Source of the DNA: Amanita rubescens
Taxonomy: Eukaryota > Basidiomycota > Agaricomycetes > Agaricales > Amanitaceae
Assembly (NCBI GenBank): GCA_015039365.1
Contig: WION01000072.1
Coordinates: 124,001 to 188,000 of the forward strand
Direction of reading: 5' to 3'
DNA length: 64,000 bases
The notes beneath the pieces are model-generated. The model was not told where the DNA came from. It ran no database searches and worked only from the letters and a program-made list of their open reading frames with translations. Both the position numbers and the translations under genes were made by a program. Positions 1 to 12,071 of this stretch are shown here, piece after piece (position 1 is the first letter of the stretch; each line of letters starts with the position of its first letter).

Positions 1-623
1 AACCGCCGCTCTGCAGAAAGTCGGAGACAATCAACCCCAAGATTATATCGCGAGCCTGGTCGACGAATCACGATATGTAACTACAGATGAAGAAACGGTG
101 TTATCCCCCACAAGAGCTGAAACGATGGCAGTATCACCATCGAACAGGACTAAACGGGCAGAAAAAGAACGGCTGATCGAAGTCGTCTGAAGACTGAAGT
201 AAAGCGGTGACACGAATATCGAGGAGAAAGAAGCCTGAGGGGAGGCAAGAGTCTCTAAAACCGAGACAGTGATATAACGGCCGGGAAACGGGCGACGCTG
301 AAACGCCCTGGGGTACATGACCAGTCGTCACAGTTGGAAGGATATGCGGTTGAATTGAGTGGAAACACAGATTGCGAGGAAACTAAGATGGTGCCAGAGA
401 ACCACAGCTAACTGGGCATAGGATGGGGCCAGAAAACTATAGCTGGTCGGGGGCGCGATGGTGCGTAGAACTTCGACGCAAAAAACACAGGCGCGCCCGC
501 AGAGTAGCGGCATGCGACCTGTAGCTTAAAGGCAACTTGAGTGTACGCAGCATGGCAAGCCGCGGCTTGGCTACTTGGTATTCAATACCCTGGATTTAAA
601 TGTTTATAGGCCTGGGTGCATAC
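1..623. other. No recognised gene
   Basis: Short ORFs are present on the minus strand (for example 43-318) but none resembles a family I know, and none has a convincing start or splice structure. I see no RNA gene or repeat here. Confidence 0.4.
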
Positions 624-729
624 AAGTAAGAAGTAAGAAGTAAAGTAAGAAGTAAAGTAAGAAGTAAAGTAAGAAGTAAAGTAAGAAGTAAAGTAAGAAG
701 TAAAGTAAGAAGTAAAGTAAGAAGTAAAA
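624..729. repeat. 12-bp tandem repeat
   Basis: About eight tandem copies of a purine-rich 12-bp unit (aagaagtaaagt) occupy this stretch and grade into an A-rich tail. On the minus strand the unit reads as a four-residue TSYF repeat inside a short ORF that I do not regard as a gene, since a 12-bp repeat without stops is open in that frame by construction. Confidence 0.9.
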
Positions 730-3700
730 AAAGAGAAGACCGAGACCTTCATTTCACTACGGCCTCGGAACATGAAACGTACGCAAATTTTATGATTACT
801 TCGAGCAACAACAGCCCCAAGCATGTAGCGACTGTAACAGTAAAAAAGAAAATGGAGCAAGAACTCCCCTCGAACATCATTCTCATGCGCAGTCCGAGCC
901 GTTAATCTTCTTGACAAGTATTCAGCGCCGATACGTTTGTAGCAATAAGAACACCCACAACGATTGAGCTTTCCTTCTCATCCGATGCCGACTCTAAACT
1001 GCTCCTACGGACATTTCCAACGGTCCGACCCTTGTCCAAGCCGTGACCTATATCTGCGGTGGTGCTGATCTTATGGAGATATTATTCCAAGTGAACCATT
1101 TCACCCAAGTACGGAGGGCATGTTAATAATCCCCAAAAAGAGCAGCAGTAGAGTCAATAATATTAAATGCTTAAATTCGTGCCACGCACGGATGGGGTAT
1201 GTAAAGACACCAGCAGACTGGGGCGACCTAAGACAGGAACGGAGCATACCCTAGGTCCAATTGTCGCCGACATTGGAAGATCGTGCAGAGAGACCGAATA
1301 GTTTTCCTCAGTGCTCGGAAGAATACCCGACCTTCGTATCATTTCCCTCGCATTCAACGTAGCCAGCAAGGAGTTTGAATGAACTTTATTGCGTCAACGT
1401 TTACAGCTTGAGGAATGGGGCACCGAAATAGTACTTACGTCGCCCAATGCAGAAGAAGAAAGCAATGTAAATGAAGGTTTCCCCTACAACCACGATCTAA
1501 CAAATTGGTTGGCAATAGAAGTAAGCCAAAATGGAACTAACCGAAATCAAGGACGCAATCGCACATAGACTAGGTCATATTGATCTACCAGCGTGTGCAA
1601 ATGGAAGAAAAACTGACGTTGTCAGAAGACCAGTATTAACCACAAACAGAATCTGCCATATTTAGTTGGTGATATGAATGTTAACAGGATTTACTTACGA
1701 GCTTGTTGATCACGGTATCGAACCTGATTTAAGAATGAATACGTAGTAGAAGTTCGGCGAATTTGTACGTCACCTACGGGAGCCGGTTCTGGATCTGTGG
1801 AGCAGGGTGCATAACGTACTTGCAATTAAGACATCGGCAGCCGCCGCCAAGACATTTGCTGTGGCCGAGAGCCACTGTTCATATGCGTTATATGCGTTAG
1901 ATGTATTGATCTCTCGTGAAGTAGTGAGCTCGCCTTGAAACGCGTCAATTGGAAAAAGTTGTTCAAATTAAACCTGGTAGACATCGAACATGCTGAAATG
2001 GATAAAAGTTGTCCACGTACGCCAAGCCCGTGTACGCTGTAAATGAAAGGTCAATGAGAATCCCTTGTATAAATCCTTTAAGGCTAACCAACAATACACA
2101 CTACGTGACCGTCAATCAAATTGATGAGCAGGGATCTCTGTCACACTTACCGAACTCTGCGATGACAAGAGAAACCTTTCAATCGATTTAAATGAATTGG
2201 TGACAATGGCGATGCGTGACAAGACTGCTGATACTCACGACGACCGAAGTCAGCCAAATGTTGCGATTGCTCACTGACTCAGGGTTAGCACTTCTTAAAA
2301 TGGCGGGTCCAGAGGCTACTTACAACGCCATACGCGCATGGTAAAGAAGCTATCGGGAGATAATAACGGAATTAAATTTGCTTTCGGACCAGATCTCTTA
2401 CCATTGTACCAAAAAGACCCGGAAACCCTAGAATCGCAATGTTGCTTGGTTCTTATTTTCAAATGATCAAAACTTACATTGAACAAAGCTCCAAGCTGTC
2501 ATGAGGAATCAGATAGGACGCATGAAGGTGAGGTAGCCTTCACTTACGATGAGACTCCTGTGAAAGGGGTCACCTGTGCGCATATACCAGGCAAGGAAAC
2601 ATACCAGACGATATTTTCTAGTTGAGTGTATGCTCCAAAGTATATAACCAGATAAGTATAAACTGCTCGCGTCAGCCTCGGTGCCAGAAACGAGGATGAT
2701 CACGTACTAGCATGCGTAGTCAGGGCTTGATGTATGATATCACAAAGTATAACAACGGCGACCTAAGAGATCAAGCTCGCATGAGGCTGCGCATGGCGTA
2801 TTAATGCGGGCGTACGAGCATCTTGAGCGGCCATCTGTCTTTCTGGTGAGGAAAGTAATACCACGCTTGTGTCCCAGACACTTGACGCAAATTAGTCGTG
2901 CCAACCTGAGTATACAGGAGCGATGAACAGACCTCCAAGCAAACTATATGCGCGTAATTCAGTCATTACTCCGCTCAAAGACCAAAGTCAACCCTCACGT
3001 TGAGGCTACTATGATGCCGATGAATGCGGCCCCTAGTCTGATATCGGATATGTTAGCCATCCAGGTCAATACAAGAGGATACTGACGTGTTGTCGAGTGA
3101 TAGAGACATTATGAACGAGTTAGGATGTGAGACTGTGGGCAGCAGTTCCTTTTGAACTCTTTTGACTCTAGACCGCAGTGGACAGAAGGCGTGATGCAGG
3201 GAGAAACGGAAGTGTTACATATTTGCCGTTGCAAAAGAAAACAAGAAAGAAAACGGACGGGAAAGAAGGGGTGGAAGAAAACGAGGAGTAGTGTGCTTTG
3301 GGAAGGGCATTACTATCTAGAACTAGATGAAACGAACGGATCCGCGATCTTCCCGCATTCTAGTGGAAGCGGCACCGGCGTCTTGCGCTATACAAGTCTG
3401 CAGGGCAAATAATATACCCTGTGTGCATTTTATCATACTGTAGCTTATAATTAGTACCAAACACCTCTGCATAAACTAAATTGAAATACATGGAGTGATC
3501 CGCTGGGGATCGCGCTGCCGTGTTCACAAGGTAAGTTCTTGAAAGTTTGAGTCATATCGGCACCAATTCCGTAAAAAGACTCTGATAGCAAGTTGTTCCT
3601 GGCCTTGTGCTCGAATTGCGTGCTTCCAATTGATAAGTGCAAGTTATCTTGTTGATCTCGCTATCAATGTGTCGTTGTGAAGACCAAGCCCGATGATCGA

Positions 3701-3939
3701 AGCATTTAGCACGAGAGGTAATGTCTCCTGATGGAGGATTTCCCTAAGCAGTCACACGTACGAGGCCTAGCCGCCTAGGAGATGCATCTGGTTATGGAGA
3801 TTACATAATCCGCGCTTAATCCGCCAGGGGGTGCTGAATCCTGATCGATTCCGGCGATCCCGAAAGACGCTCCCTTGCCCTGACGCGTCTTTCCATCTTT
3901 CTACACAGTCTCTTTTCTCATTCTCAGCAGAAAAAGACG
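730..3939. other. About 3.2 kb without a recognised gene
   Basis: Only ORFs shorter than 90 codons occur. None shows a known motif, consistent splicing or similarity to other parts of the window. It may be decayed intergenic or transposon sequence; I cannot assign it. Confidence 0.4.
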
Positions 3940-4080
3940 ATGACTAGTAAAATATTAACCACCGTGACTGACGATCAGCCCCGGCAGACAAAAAAGGATA
4001 TGAAGACCACGAGACAATGGATGACATTTACGACTCCTACGGCATTCACGTTGCCAGTTCCTCAGGCTTCAGTAATGAAT

Positions 4081-4718
4081 AAGGTTATTTCAAAATCGGT
4101 TTCGGGCATACTTGCGACCGCCGACAGTGCTCGGCCAAGTTGGTACTATTTTTCGAATTCAAGGGATCACGGAGACCAATAGAAGAATATAAGAAGGTTG
4201 CGTCAACGAGATCCCTGCAGAGCACCTGGCAGCCACAGCACTTGGAATCCCCGGTCCCTACTATGGATCCATTGACCGTCTCCGTATTGCTACCCTCTAT
4301 ACAAGTCCAGCAGGGCCGCTGTTTAGCTGCGGACCGCAACCAGACTAGAGCCGTGGCTGCAACTTCTAAGCAGACAAACCCATATCACGCCCGGCGTCTG
4401 GTATCAGCATCAATGCTGCTACACAAAAAACTGGTGCCAGAGCCCACCACAAAGGGCAATCACCTGTCATACCCACCCTATGGCAATCTGTCAAGGAGGT
4501 GTATAACAGACGGGTTTCCTATAGCCACGACACTCAGAGGATCAGTTAAACCATCCCCTTCGCTGTTGGAAAGTTGGCTGAGGCAACCCCCACCGCCAGT
4601 TCCCAAATATAGAAAACCAAAGGTAAAACACTTCTTTTATAATGAATTTTCCTTTACTCAACCTTTGCAGGCATTGATTATCAAACCTAAAGGTGGTCCT
4701 TCTTGGCAGAAATGTTAG
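4081..4718 (+). CDS. Hypothetical open frame, possibly a decayed gene
   Basis: A frame of about 212 codons is open from just after a TAA at 4078-4080 to a TAG at 4716-4718. No ATG opens it, and the same frame upstream of the TAA looks protein-like, so this may be a 3' exon or a pseudogene with one nonsense codon. The C-terminal part is rich in Pro, Lys and Arg. I do not recognise a domain. A short stretch near the start is faintly GIY-YIG-like but lacks a convincing core, so I give no function. Confidence 0.2.
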
Positions 4719-5164
4719 CGGCCATGTCACATGGAAGTCTGGACTTGATGCTTCTCTTCATTCGACCAACATACCTACTACAAACCACTGTGACCTCTAA
4801 TTTCCACCTCAGCCGCTGTAGATATTAATGTACAGTCCCTTGTATTTTGCCATCTCTTATGTCGAGGCAATTTTGCTCCGGTACTTTTATTCTCCTTTGA
4901 CTCCTTTTCAATAAAAACTTCGTATCACATAACACTGCATGTTGAACTTGAACATTACAACGCTATGACGCCTCCTTTCATACCTCAGCGCTTAGTGCGC
5001 CGAGCATTGTCCATGCGCACCTTGCCATTCATCTGCCTCACATATCTATCTACCTAGTTACCTTTCATCTCCTACATATTTATAAAGTCCCATTTGCGTC
5101 TCTCAGCTCAGTACGAATAAACATATCTGAGGTGAGACCGTCCTTTTCACACTACATCAGGTTT
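4719..5164. other. No recognised gene
   Basis: No ORF of note. AT-rich tracts such as an aataaa-like stretch near 4910 and a tataaa-like stretch near 5090 are present but are not tied to any gene I can support. Confidence 0.35.
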
Positions 5165-5510
5165 TTGGTAAGAAGTTCGGCTTTAGCCGCCCTGGCCACT
5201 TTCCGGAGCTGTCGAAGCGGTTCTCGGCTTTTTTGAGCAAGGTACATTGCTCTCAGAGCCATTTTGACGGCTCTGAAAGAGCTTTGACCGCTCTAGTGAC
5301 CTGGTGCTTAACGGCTACACGGCACGCATAGCCCATCAGGGAAACGGCAACTTCCGCTTTGGCCGCTCTAGCCGCTTCTCAGAGCGGTCAAAGCAGCCAA
5401 AGCTGTAAAAGCAGCCGTCCGCTTTTTTAGGCAAGGTACACCACTCTCAGAGTCAAATCAATAGCTCTGAAAGCTATTTGACCGCTCTCAGAGCGGTTTT
5501 TCGAGCTTTC
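5165..5510. repeat. Imperfect duplicated repeat with GCTCT/AGAGC inverted motifs
   Basis: Two related blocks (about 5220-5300 and 5400-5495) share the order: a gctttttt tract, gcaaggtaca, ctctcagag, gctctgaaag, tttgaccgctct. The motifs agagcggt and accgctct recur on both strands, so each block could fold into hairpins. No ORF spans it. It could be a miniature transposable element or a decayed satellite; the ends are not clear enough to define. Confidence 0.6.
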
Positions 5511-5604
5511 TTAAGCTTCACACAAAATCAAATACAGTACAAAAAAAGCTGTTTTATTATAATGGGAGCCAACGGTAGTAGTAATATAGTGGTGGAGAGC
5601 AGGT

Positions 5605-5935
5605 TCAAACTGTGCGAGAAACTCGGCGGAATCGGGAGCGACACATAGTGATGTAGTACGGGCTTGGAAGGAAAGCGACGATAGCGAAACTGAGAGAACG
5701 ATGGTTTGATAGCGTTGATAGCAAAACAGCGATGAGTGGTTGATAACGATGATGGTGAGATAGCGAGCGGCTAATAGCGATTGATTGTAGTTCTTGAAAG
5801 TGGGAATAACTAGATAGGAATGTCAGAATGTGCTTGTAGAAAAGCAATAAAACGGCACCGTCTTGTTCGACATCCATAACAAAATCGCGTCTGGATCAAG
5901 CTCCTCCTCATTGTCGACAAATGTGCCGTACGGTT
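5605..5935 (-). pseudogene. Possible 3' end of a DUF6532-like gene
   Basis: On the minus strand near 5870-5930 an acidic string (NEEELDPD) followed, with a one-base shift, by DFVMDV resembles the C-terminus EEEDPDGDFVMNL of the DUF6532-like relic at 38826-39883. The surrounding plus-strand sequence (gtagtagta, atagcgattgattg) is also alike in the two places. Only the last exon and flank seem to be present, so this is at best a truncated duplicate. The match is short. Confidence 0.3.
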
Positions 5936-6812
5936 GAATACATTTCAACCCAGTAGCATAAGCCGAAAAAAAGTGGAATTGTGAGTACATGTTAATGGTT
6001 AAGAGCAGCGCTACTCATCTTCGCTTGCTGAGCGAGTCCAATTTTTTCGTCAACGGCGAGAGAATGGTATGTCAAATGGCTTATGTATGCGAATAAATAT
6101 AGCATATAGTCGCTAAGACGAGCTCTGGGAGGTGTCAGGAAAAGGTGGGGCTGCGAGGAAAGAAAGAACTCATCTTCGCGGTGTGTATAACAGTTGTAAA
6201 CCTACCATGAACCATTTGCTCAAGCATGGGTCGCCATATGTGCGCCATTACTTACCCGTGGTCCTTTTTGCATGGGACGAAAGAGAGAGAGGTGGAGGGA
6301 GGAAAGGATAAAGTTGAGCGAGTAACGCATCTCGGAACGGTGATGTCATGGTCAGTTATTTGGTAGTGTTTGCAATCCACCCAGAATTCTTTACAAGTCC
6401 GATCCCACTGCCATTCAGTGGCACGCAAGGAACCGCATCACAGGTGTGCTCATCTTCACACTTTTTTCGTAGGCTCATGTCATTTCGCAGAAATATAAGG
6501 AAGACACGGGAATGAAAGTCAGCTGGCCAACAAACAAATCGGTAAGTACTCGTCATCGTCCGCAGCACTTATCCTTTCTATATTCATATCAGTGGCAGGT
6601 CATTGTCTGCGACGGGTCAGATGCGGAGGAAGATGTTGGTGATCGCAAGCAAAGGCATACTTTGGACACTTGGATGACGAGGAAGCGGGTGAAGAATGCG
6701 TGGGACAGAGAGCAGGCGCAGCCGTCATGTTCGACCCAGAACCGGAGACCAGTCATCATAACGACCAGTCAGTTAACCGTGAAAAGATCAAGGCATCGTC
6801 ACTACGGAAGCA
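5936..6812. other. No recognised gene
   Basis: A 156-codon ORF (6512-6982, +) overlaps the NDUFS3 fragment in another frame. It has no motif I recognise and is probably a shadow of it and of upstream non-coding sequence. Confidence 0.35.
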
Positions 6813-7133
6813 CTTCACACATATGGCTCGTACTTGACGCAATGTCTACCCAAGTTCATTCAGCAGTTCTCCGTTCTCAAGGACGAGCTCACTCTCTACA
6901 TTGCACCTTCCGCTGTCGTCCCCGTCCTTACTTTTCTACGCGACCACTCTCAATGCCAATTCAAAGCACTGGTGGATATTAGCGGTGCCGACTATCCAGA
7001 CCGCGAAAAGCGATTCGAGGTCGTATACCACTTGCTGAGCATCCAATTCGCTGGCCGTATCCGGGTGAAGACGTATGCCGGTGAAGCAGACGCTGTTCCG
7101 AGCGCAACAGAGGTCTTCTCTGGTGCCGATTGG
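6813..7133 (+). pseudogene. Fragment of NADH dehydrogenase 30 kDa subunit (NDUFS3/NuoC type)
   Basis: The 107-codon frame reads closely like the central part of the mitochondrial complex I 30 kDa iron-sulfur-protein subunit, which helps build the quinone-facing arm. It runs from LHTYGSYLTQCLPKFIQQFS through DELTLYIAPS, DISGADYP and EKRFEVVYHLLS to VFSGADW. There is no stop or frameshift. The family continues after GADW with a further conserved block (EREAWDMFG type) that is absent; a GT dinucleotide follows, so the break may be at an exon end. The N-terminal targeting part is also missing. This is a truncated duplicate of a gene that must exist elsewhere. A transposase tail starts about 240 bp downstream on the same strand. 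Confidence 0.85.
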
Positions 7134-7372
7134 TGTGTCAGAGTCTGCGACTCCGATCGTCAATCTCCAGCTGTCACTCCATGACCAAAAAGTAAGGGCA
7201 AACAACGGTTGCAGCGCATTTTTTAACTCTCATTCCTAGACTCACTCACCAACGACAACAAAGTCAAACCTCCACGTACACCCACTTCGCTCGGGGAAAA
7301 GATTTCTTACGTTTGGTACATATTCCATTTTTTCCCGTATGCGTGTTGTATAACACGATACTCCCCCTTTAG

Positions 7373-7612
7373 CTGCGGCGTTCACGGGGTTTATGTCGGC
7401 AACTCACCTTGTCCGCAAAGCGGCATGTGGATGCTGGAACGCGACTTGGACGCCAACGGAAGACCCGAAATGTCCGTAATTCATTTGGAAAGCATCCTAC
7501 GTGGTGCACATCTGATAGGAATTGCTGGATCTCAAATGATACCACCGGAGCTTTCCTATCATGACAGCCTTCACATTTTCAAGTCGTTCTACGTAAACAA
7601 ATTCATTGCGAT
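7373..7612 (+). mobile_element. C-terminal tail of a Plavaka/KDZ-type transposase (relic 1)
   Basis: After an AG at 7371-7372 the frame reads CPQSGMWMLERDLDANG, then VIHLESILRGAHLIG, IPPEL, FKSFYVNKFI. This pattern (GMW, then an IHL..I.R.AHLI segment, then FYVNK) is what I recall at the C-terminus of many Agaricomycete transposase-type proteins, and it recurs at 43140-43475. The family tail normally continues into a DYQAHE-type ending; here the frame runs instead into a GA-rich tract. No transposase core lies upstream. The family name is from memory of the motif, so moderate confidence. Confidence 0.5.
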
Positions 7613-7639
7613 GAAGGGGAATAAGAAAGCAATGTCGAA

Positions 7640-7815
7640 AAAAGTGATAGAAGATGATAAGGAGAATGGGGAGAACGATGAGGGAAGCAGGGATAGGTGT
7701 GAGTGAGGAGAACGAGCGGAAACAGGCGGGGAGAAGCGGGGAGAAGCAGGAGCAAGCGGGGAGGAACGGAAATGAGCAGGAGGAGCGGGAACGAGCGGGG
7801 AGGAGCGGAAATAGG
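7640..7815 (+). repeat. Polypurine tract (GGGAGA/GAGCGG-rich)
   Basis: About 175 bases are almost entirely G and A on the plus strand, built from degenerate gagcgg, ggggag and aagcagg units. The ORFs crossing it on both strands are low-complexity and not convincing. It directly follows the transposase tail. Confidence 0.8.
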
Positions 7816-10471
7816 ACGGTTGTACATTTTCCAGTGGCAAATGCATGTCTTGTATGACAAACGGAGTTGAGCGGAAATTTTGACGAGATCGGACATTGCG
7901 ACGGTGTAGAAGCGTTTGAAACCCGTCCCATCCCGCTGAATACGGAACCACGCGGTTTTGACCTGTTTCTCAACAGAATCATTTTTGACTGGGCCTCAAG
8001 TGCCGCTCCGGGAGACTGGGTAGGAGTCTGCAAGCAAGGTACGATGCACTTCGTGATTACTCGGCTACCTGCAACACCCCCCCTCAATCGCGAAGGTGCC
8101 CAAGAAACTTGCAAGACGCGATACAAAGTCTTCATCAGCCACATAGAGTCGGAAGTCCAAGTCTTCCGGTCGACCATCAATCGTGGTGACGATCCAAATC
8201 GCTCGTCTCTCTCCAGTAAGTTTTCCATTCGTTGAAAGCTCGATATCTGGCCAACACGGTGGTCAGAATGTTCATCAATCCCACTTCATCGGGAGTTAGG
8301 GCGATGTGGCGCTGAGTCGTCGTCTTCCTGTCATCAACGGATATGTACGATCCATCTAGCGTAGGAAGAAGGGGAAGTCCATATATGCTGCAAAAGTCCT
8401 TGTCCGAGAGAAAGTACTCACATTAGGACGCTCCTTTGATTCTGAGACAAACCATCGAATCCTACGGAGGCCAAACCCCGATGAATAATTTGATCGCGGG
8501 CAACACATGGAGCGTTGTCTTGAAGACATGTAGTACCCCACGAGACACTCTCACCAACGCTCCACAAATCGAACCAAATGTTCTCCAACACGAATGCGAG
8601 CTTCAATATCACCTTGAAGCATCCAGTTATCGACGGATGAGGGCCGGGATCAACTAGGAAGCCATAAAGGCCAACCATGACCAAAATAGTCAAGTTCTTG
8701 ACCGTAACAGCGCATTGGGTGCGAAAAGTGAAAGATAGCGAATAGGTAAGTGGTTCTTCTTCATCTTTGACGACCAGGATCAAGGAATAGACCAACAGAA
8801 AGGGAACGACGACTGCAACGATCCACACAGTCCAATTCCTCCAGAAAGTGGTCCAATCAATGCTCGACAGCGTCGCCCAACCACCTAGTCGACGTACCTG
8901 ATGAAGAACCCTGTCGTTTTGATGACTCAAGCGCGAGTCATCAATTGTCAGTTTGTCGCGAGGAAATTGTTGGTATTGATACCGTCGTTGAAGAGTTGTC
9001 GAAGCCGTCTGAGGTGGCGAATGCCCTTGATGGCCGGATCAGTTTGGATGCCGGTCGCTGGGATTCGTTTGATAGCAGTCGGGCTAACGAAACTAGAGCG
9101 GGCGGTGATGCAATCCAGGCGCAAATATCGGATTCAGGGGGGGGGGTATGGTCGGCCGTCTGTGTATTGATGGTCGCGGCTGTCATTGTCAACATGGAGA
9201 ACTTCCTGGAAGACGAGGTTCTACATATGTTAAACGAAGAAACGAAAGATCTACAACAACGTACCTCAAATGTTTTGACCACAGAAGGCGCGCAGTCGAT
9301 TGCGTTCGACGCCGAGGCCTATCCTGATGATGCAAATGAAGACCCGGGTGGTTTACTTATTGAAGATACTCCGTTCGCATGGATTGAAGACGTTGAATGC
9401 AATATCTGTATACGTAAAAGAGACTCCGTTAGCATCGGAGAAAACTGTTATTGAAGGAAAAGACTTACCGGTCGGGGATTCGATCGTGGATGAGTCCAAG
9501 GGAGTGAGGATAGCAGAGGACTCAACCCCGATGACGATCCTATTGATATGTTGAAGCCGGTTAGTATTGATGTTATTGATGATGAAATTGGCGATACCAG
9601 TTGCGGTCGTCAAAATGGGTTTGATAGTGAGGCGAAGAGGGTCTTTCTTCAGTCTCAAGTTCAGCGCGAATAACGACCATTTCCAAATTAGGCCGTTCTT
9701 CAATACGTTCGGCAGCCTCCAAATAGATGGATGGGGTAAAGACGAATTTGATGGGAAAAGATGTCACCGGCAATGTCTTCAACGTCGTCCATGTTTGGTA
9801 TCTCGCCAGGGTCAAGTTCGGTCAAGAAATCGCAGGACTCCATGTCCTCGACTTCATCCACTCCCTCGTAAGTGTCATCTTCATCAATAGCTATAGCTAG
9901 CGCTGACAAGTCCCCGGGGTCTCCAGAATCATCTGAATCTTCATCCAACAGAGCAGCGCTCCCGTCTGCATCCCTCGATCTCGACCTCGACCTCTCGGAG
10001 TTAGTAGAGCCAGAATGGGTGAGAAAGCTTTCCGGGGACTATAGCACTACTAGAGGTAAACAAAAATTTAGGGCATGCGTGATATACTCCAAAAATTGTA
10101 GTATGGACATCTATAACACTATCCCTTTACAAATTGTGCTATGTTCAACTAAGTTGATAACCGATAACCACTGGAGTTGAGAGAGTCCCCCATGTAAACT
10201 GCCGTGCTCGCACGGGTATCGGCTAGTTACTTTATATATAAATGCGGTCGGATCTGGTGATGCAAAAGGAAGAGCAGGAGAAGAGCTTTGTCGCAGAGCA
10301 CGCATTTGTTGACATTGCGTAGAAATTTGAACGTGAGGTATAGGGATTAGTGTACTAACATATAGGTTTTCATATAACAACTTTCAAAGCCCTACTTCCT
10401 TAGGTATTCATTGCTCGATCTACAGACAGAGAAGGGCAGCGGATAAAGGGAAGAAGCGACGTGAATGTTGG
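7816..10471. other. Unassigned ORFs, including a possible membrane protein
   Basis: Several medium frames overlap on opposite strands: 7867-8235 (+), 8418-8930 (-), 8945-9454 (+) and 9700-9948 (-). The 170-codon frame at 8418-8930 (-) holds a strongly hydrophobic run (WIVAVVVPFLLVYSLILVV) that could be a membrane span, and its upstream exon could be 8941-9282 (-). The 9700-9948 (-) frame is highly acidic (DED, EDMES). I recognise no family, and I cannot tell which strand is coding. Confidence 0.25.
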
Positions 10472-10603
10472 GATTCTCATTCAAGTTGTCGGCGGGGAAC
10501 ATGGGTGCTACGTTGAATTCAGTGGACGAGTTACTTTGATTCTCATTCAAGTTGTCGGTGGGGAACATGGGTGCTAAGTTGAATTCAGTCGACCAGTTAG
10601 AAC
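10472..10603. repeat. 66-bp direct duplication
   Basis: A 66-bp unit starting gattctcattcaagttgtcgg occurs twice in tandem (10472-10537 and 10538-10603) with about four differences. On the minus strand it encodes a 22-residue repeat (DNLNEN...STEFN...APMFP) in a short ORF of unknown meaning. Confidence 0.85.
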
Positions 10604-11618
10604 TTTGCGTCACAAAAAAAGGTTGTACTCACGCAAAGCTCTCCCAACAATGCCCCACAAATATGAATCATCTTGCAAGATGCCCATTAAATTCTCGTTC
10701 TGTGACTGCGAGGTGTATCTCAAATATGTAAAAAGATTTCAGATACATACAGCACGTTTCAGCTCGACCAACTTCTGCTTTGAGGCCGTCGCTTTATGGT
10801 GTAATGTGGCAGCTACGCCCTTCTTTTTTTAGCTTCTTTCGCACAACCATCGGGAATCAATCACCTTGGCAATCTGAGCATTCACCCACTTGTACTCCAA
10901 ATCATCGAATCCACCTGGCCAGAATCCAGTCCTTCTAAAGCGTTAGAAACATTTTTACCAGACAAGAAAGTATTCGAACCCCAGCAGTTGAGCAATTAAG
11001 CGGTCAATGTGTGCTTCCAAGCTTGAGATGTATATGCTGCGCCTTTGTGGCTTGCTCAAGGTTAAGCTACACACTACTCAACACCAACTACAGGGACTTG
11101 GAACAGCCGACCTACAGTTCGGAGGGGGTGAAGATATAATCCTCCAGGATATGGTTCCAGCTTTTTCTTCTCTTTATTCCGTTTTTGTAAGCGCAGAAGT
11201 CAGTTGGGCTTGATTGGAGTTGGTCAGACATGATGAAGCGGGACAGGAGAAGAAACGGTCAATATCGCGCTGTTTGTATTCTAGCTGACTGCGCCTCTTT
11301 GGCAGTCGGATTTGGTTTTCGTTTCGCCGCTTCTGAGCCAAACCTTGAGGCAATTTCGATCATAGACTCAGTAAACTTCGACTGAAGCTTGTCTCAGTGA
11401 CTCCCGGATTGCCTGCCAGTGGGATCGGCGCTTCGGTTAGATCGTTTCATTTCCAAGATTGCTTCCGGCTTCTGAGCCTTGAGCCTAATCAGCCTGCCCA
11501 GGAAAGGCATTAGCGGAGGATGTGATAAGCGTTATCTTCAACTGCCTGCCGCCTGCATTTGACGCTCGGCTGGTTAGCCCATCGGAATCATCTAGGAATG
11601 CAATGCCATTAGTTAAGA
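10604..11618. other. No recognised gene
   Basis: Only short ORFs (75 and 68 codons, +), neither with a motif I know. Confidence 0.35.
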
Positions 11619-12071
11619 CTAGTCTACTTCCTGGCAGAGCGCGGCGTACTGGTCTTCATACTTGCGCCTTGATAAATCCGCGTATGGAGTGACGCTGCCT
11701 TCGTCTGAAACCAATTGAGAGCCTAGCTCGTCGTGTCGCTCGGAGTGAAGAGCGTAGTGATCTCCGAGTTCATGAAAATAGTTCATGATGATGTCGCCGG
11801 GATTGGACCGGAAGGTAAAATACAAGGAGTCCAAAGAGGATGAGGGTCCGGCAGAAAAGGAGGAATGAGGCTGGAAATCGCACAGTTGCGAAGCGGAGTG
11901 ACCGGTGTGGCCCATGTAGATCGAGATTGGATGTTCACAACGGAATACGCGGATAGAGCCAGAAGCCAGTTCGCTTTGTAAATCACCTAGAAATTGGTTT
12001 GACAGAGTCCAGACTCCCGAATAGGCAATTCCTCGACCAGCCGGAGAGCTAGCACGGAATACCCATAACAC
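11619..12071 (-). CDS. Hypothetical 150-codon frame
   Basis: A minus-strand frame is open for 150 codons, ending at 11619. The first codon of the open stretch is GTG, and the first ATG lies well inside, so as an intact eukaryotic CDS it would need an upstream exon. Composition is ordinary and the C-terminal third is charged (SERHDELGSQ, SRRKYEDQ). No family recognised and no paralogue in the window. Confidence 0.25.
   Translation of the reverse strand: MLWVFRASSPAGRGIAYSGVWTLSNQFLGDLQSELASGSIRVFRCEHPISIYMGHTGHSASQLCDFQPHSSFSAGPSSSLDSLYFTFRSNPGDIIMNYFHELGDHYALHSERHDELGSQLVSDEGSVTPYADLSRRKYEDQYAALCQEVD

Noticed and set aside
624..729. CRISPR-like array, considered also at 31144-32250 and 40490-41660
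   Set aside because: The repeats are tandem with no unique spacers of constant size, and the genome is eukaryotic.
4081..4200. GIY-YIG-like reading (GYFKIGFGHTCDRRQ)
   Set aside because: Only the first motif is suggestive; the rest of a GIY-YIG or T5orf172 domain is absent.
7497..8228. 243-codon minus-strand ORF
   Set aside because: Its bulk is the antisense of the polypurine tract (Pro/Ser/Leu/Phe-rich low complexity).
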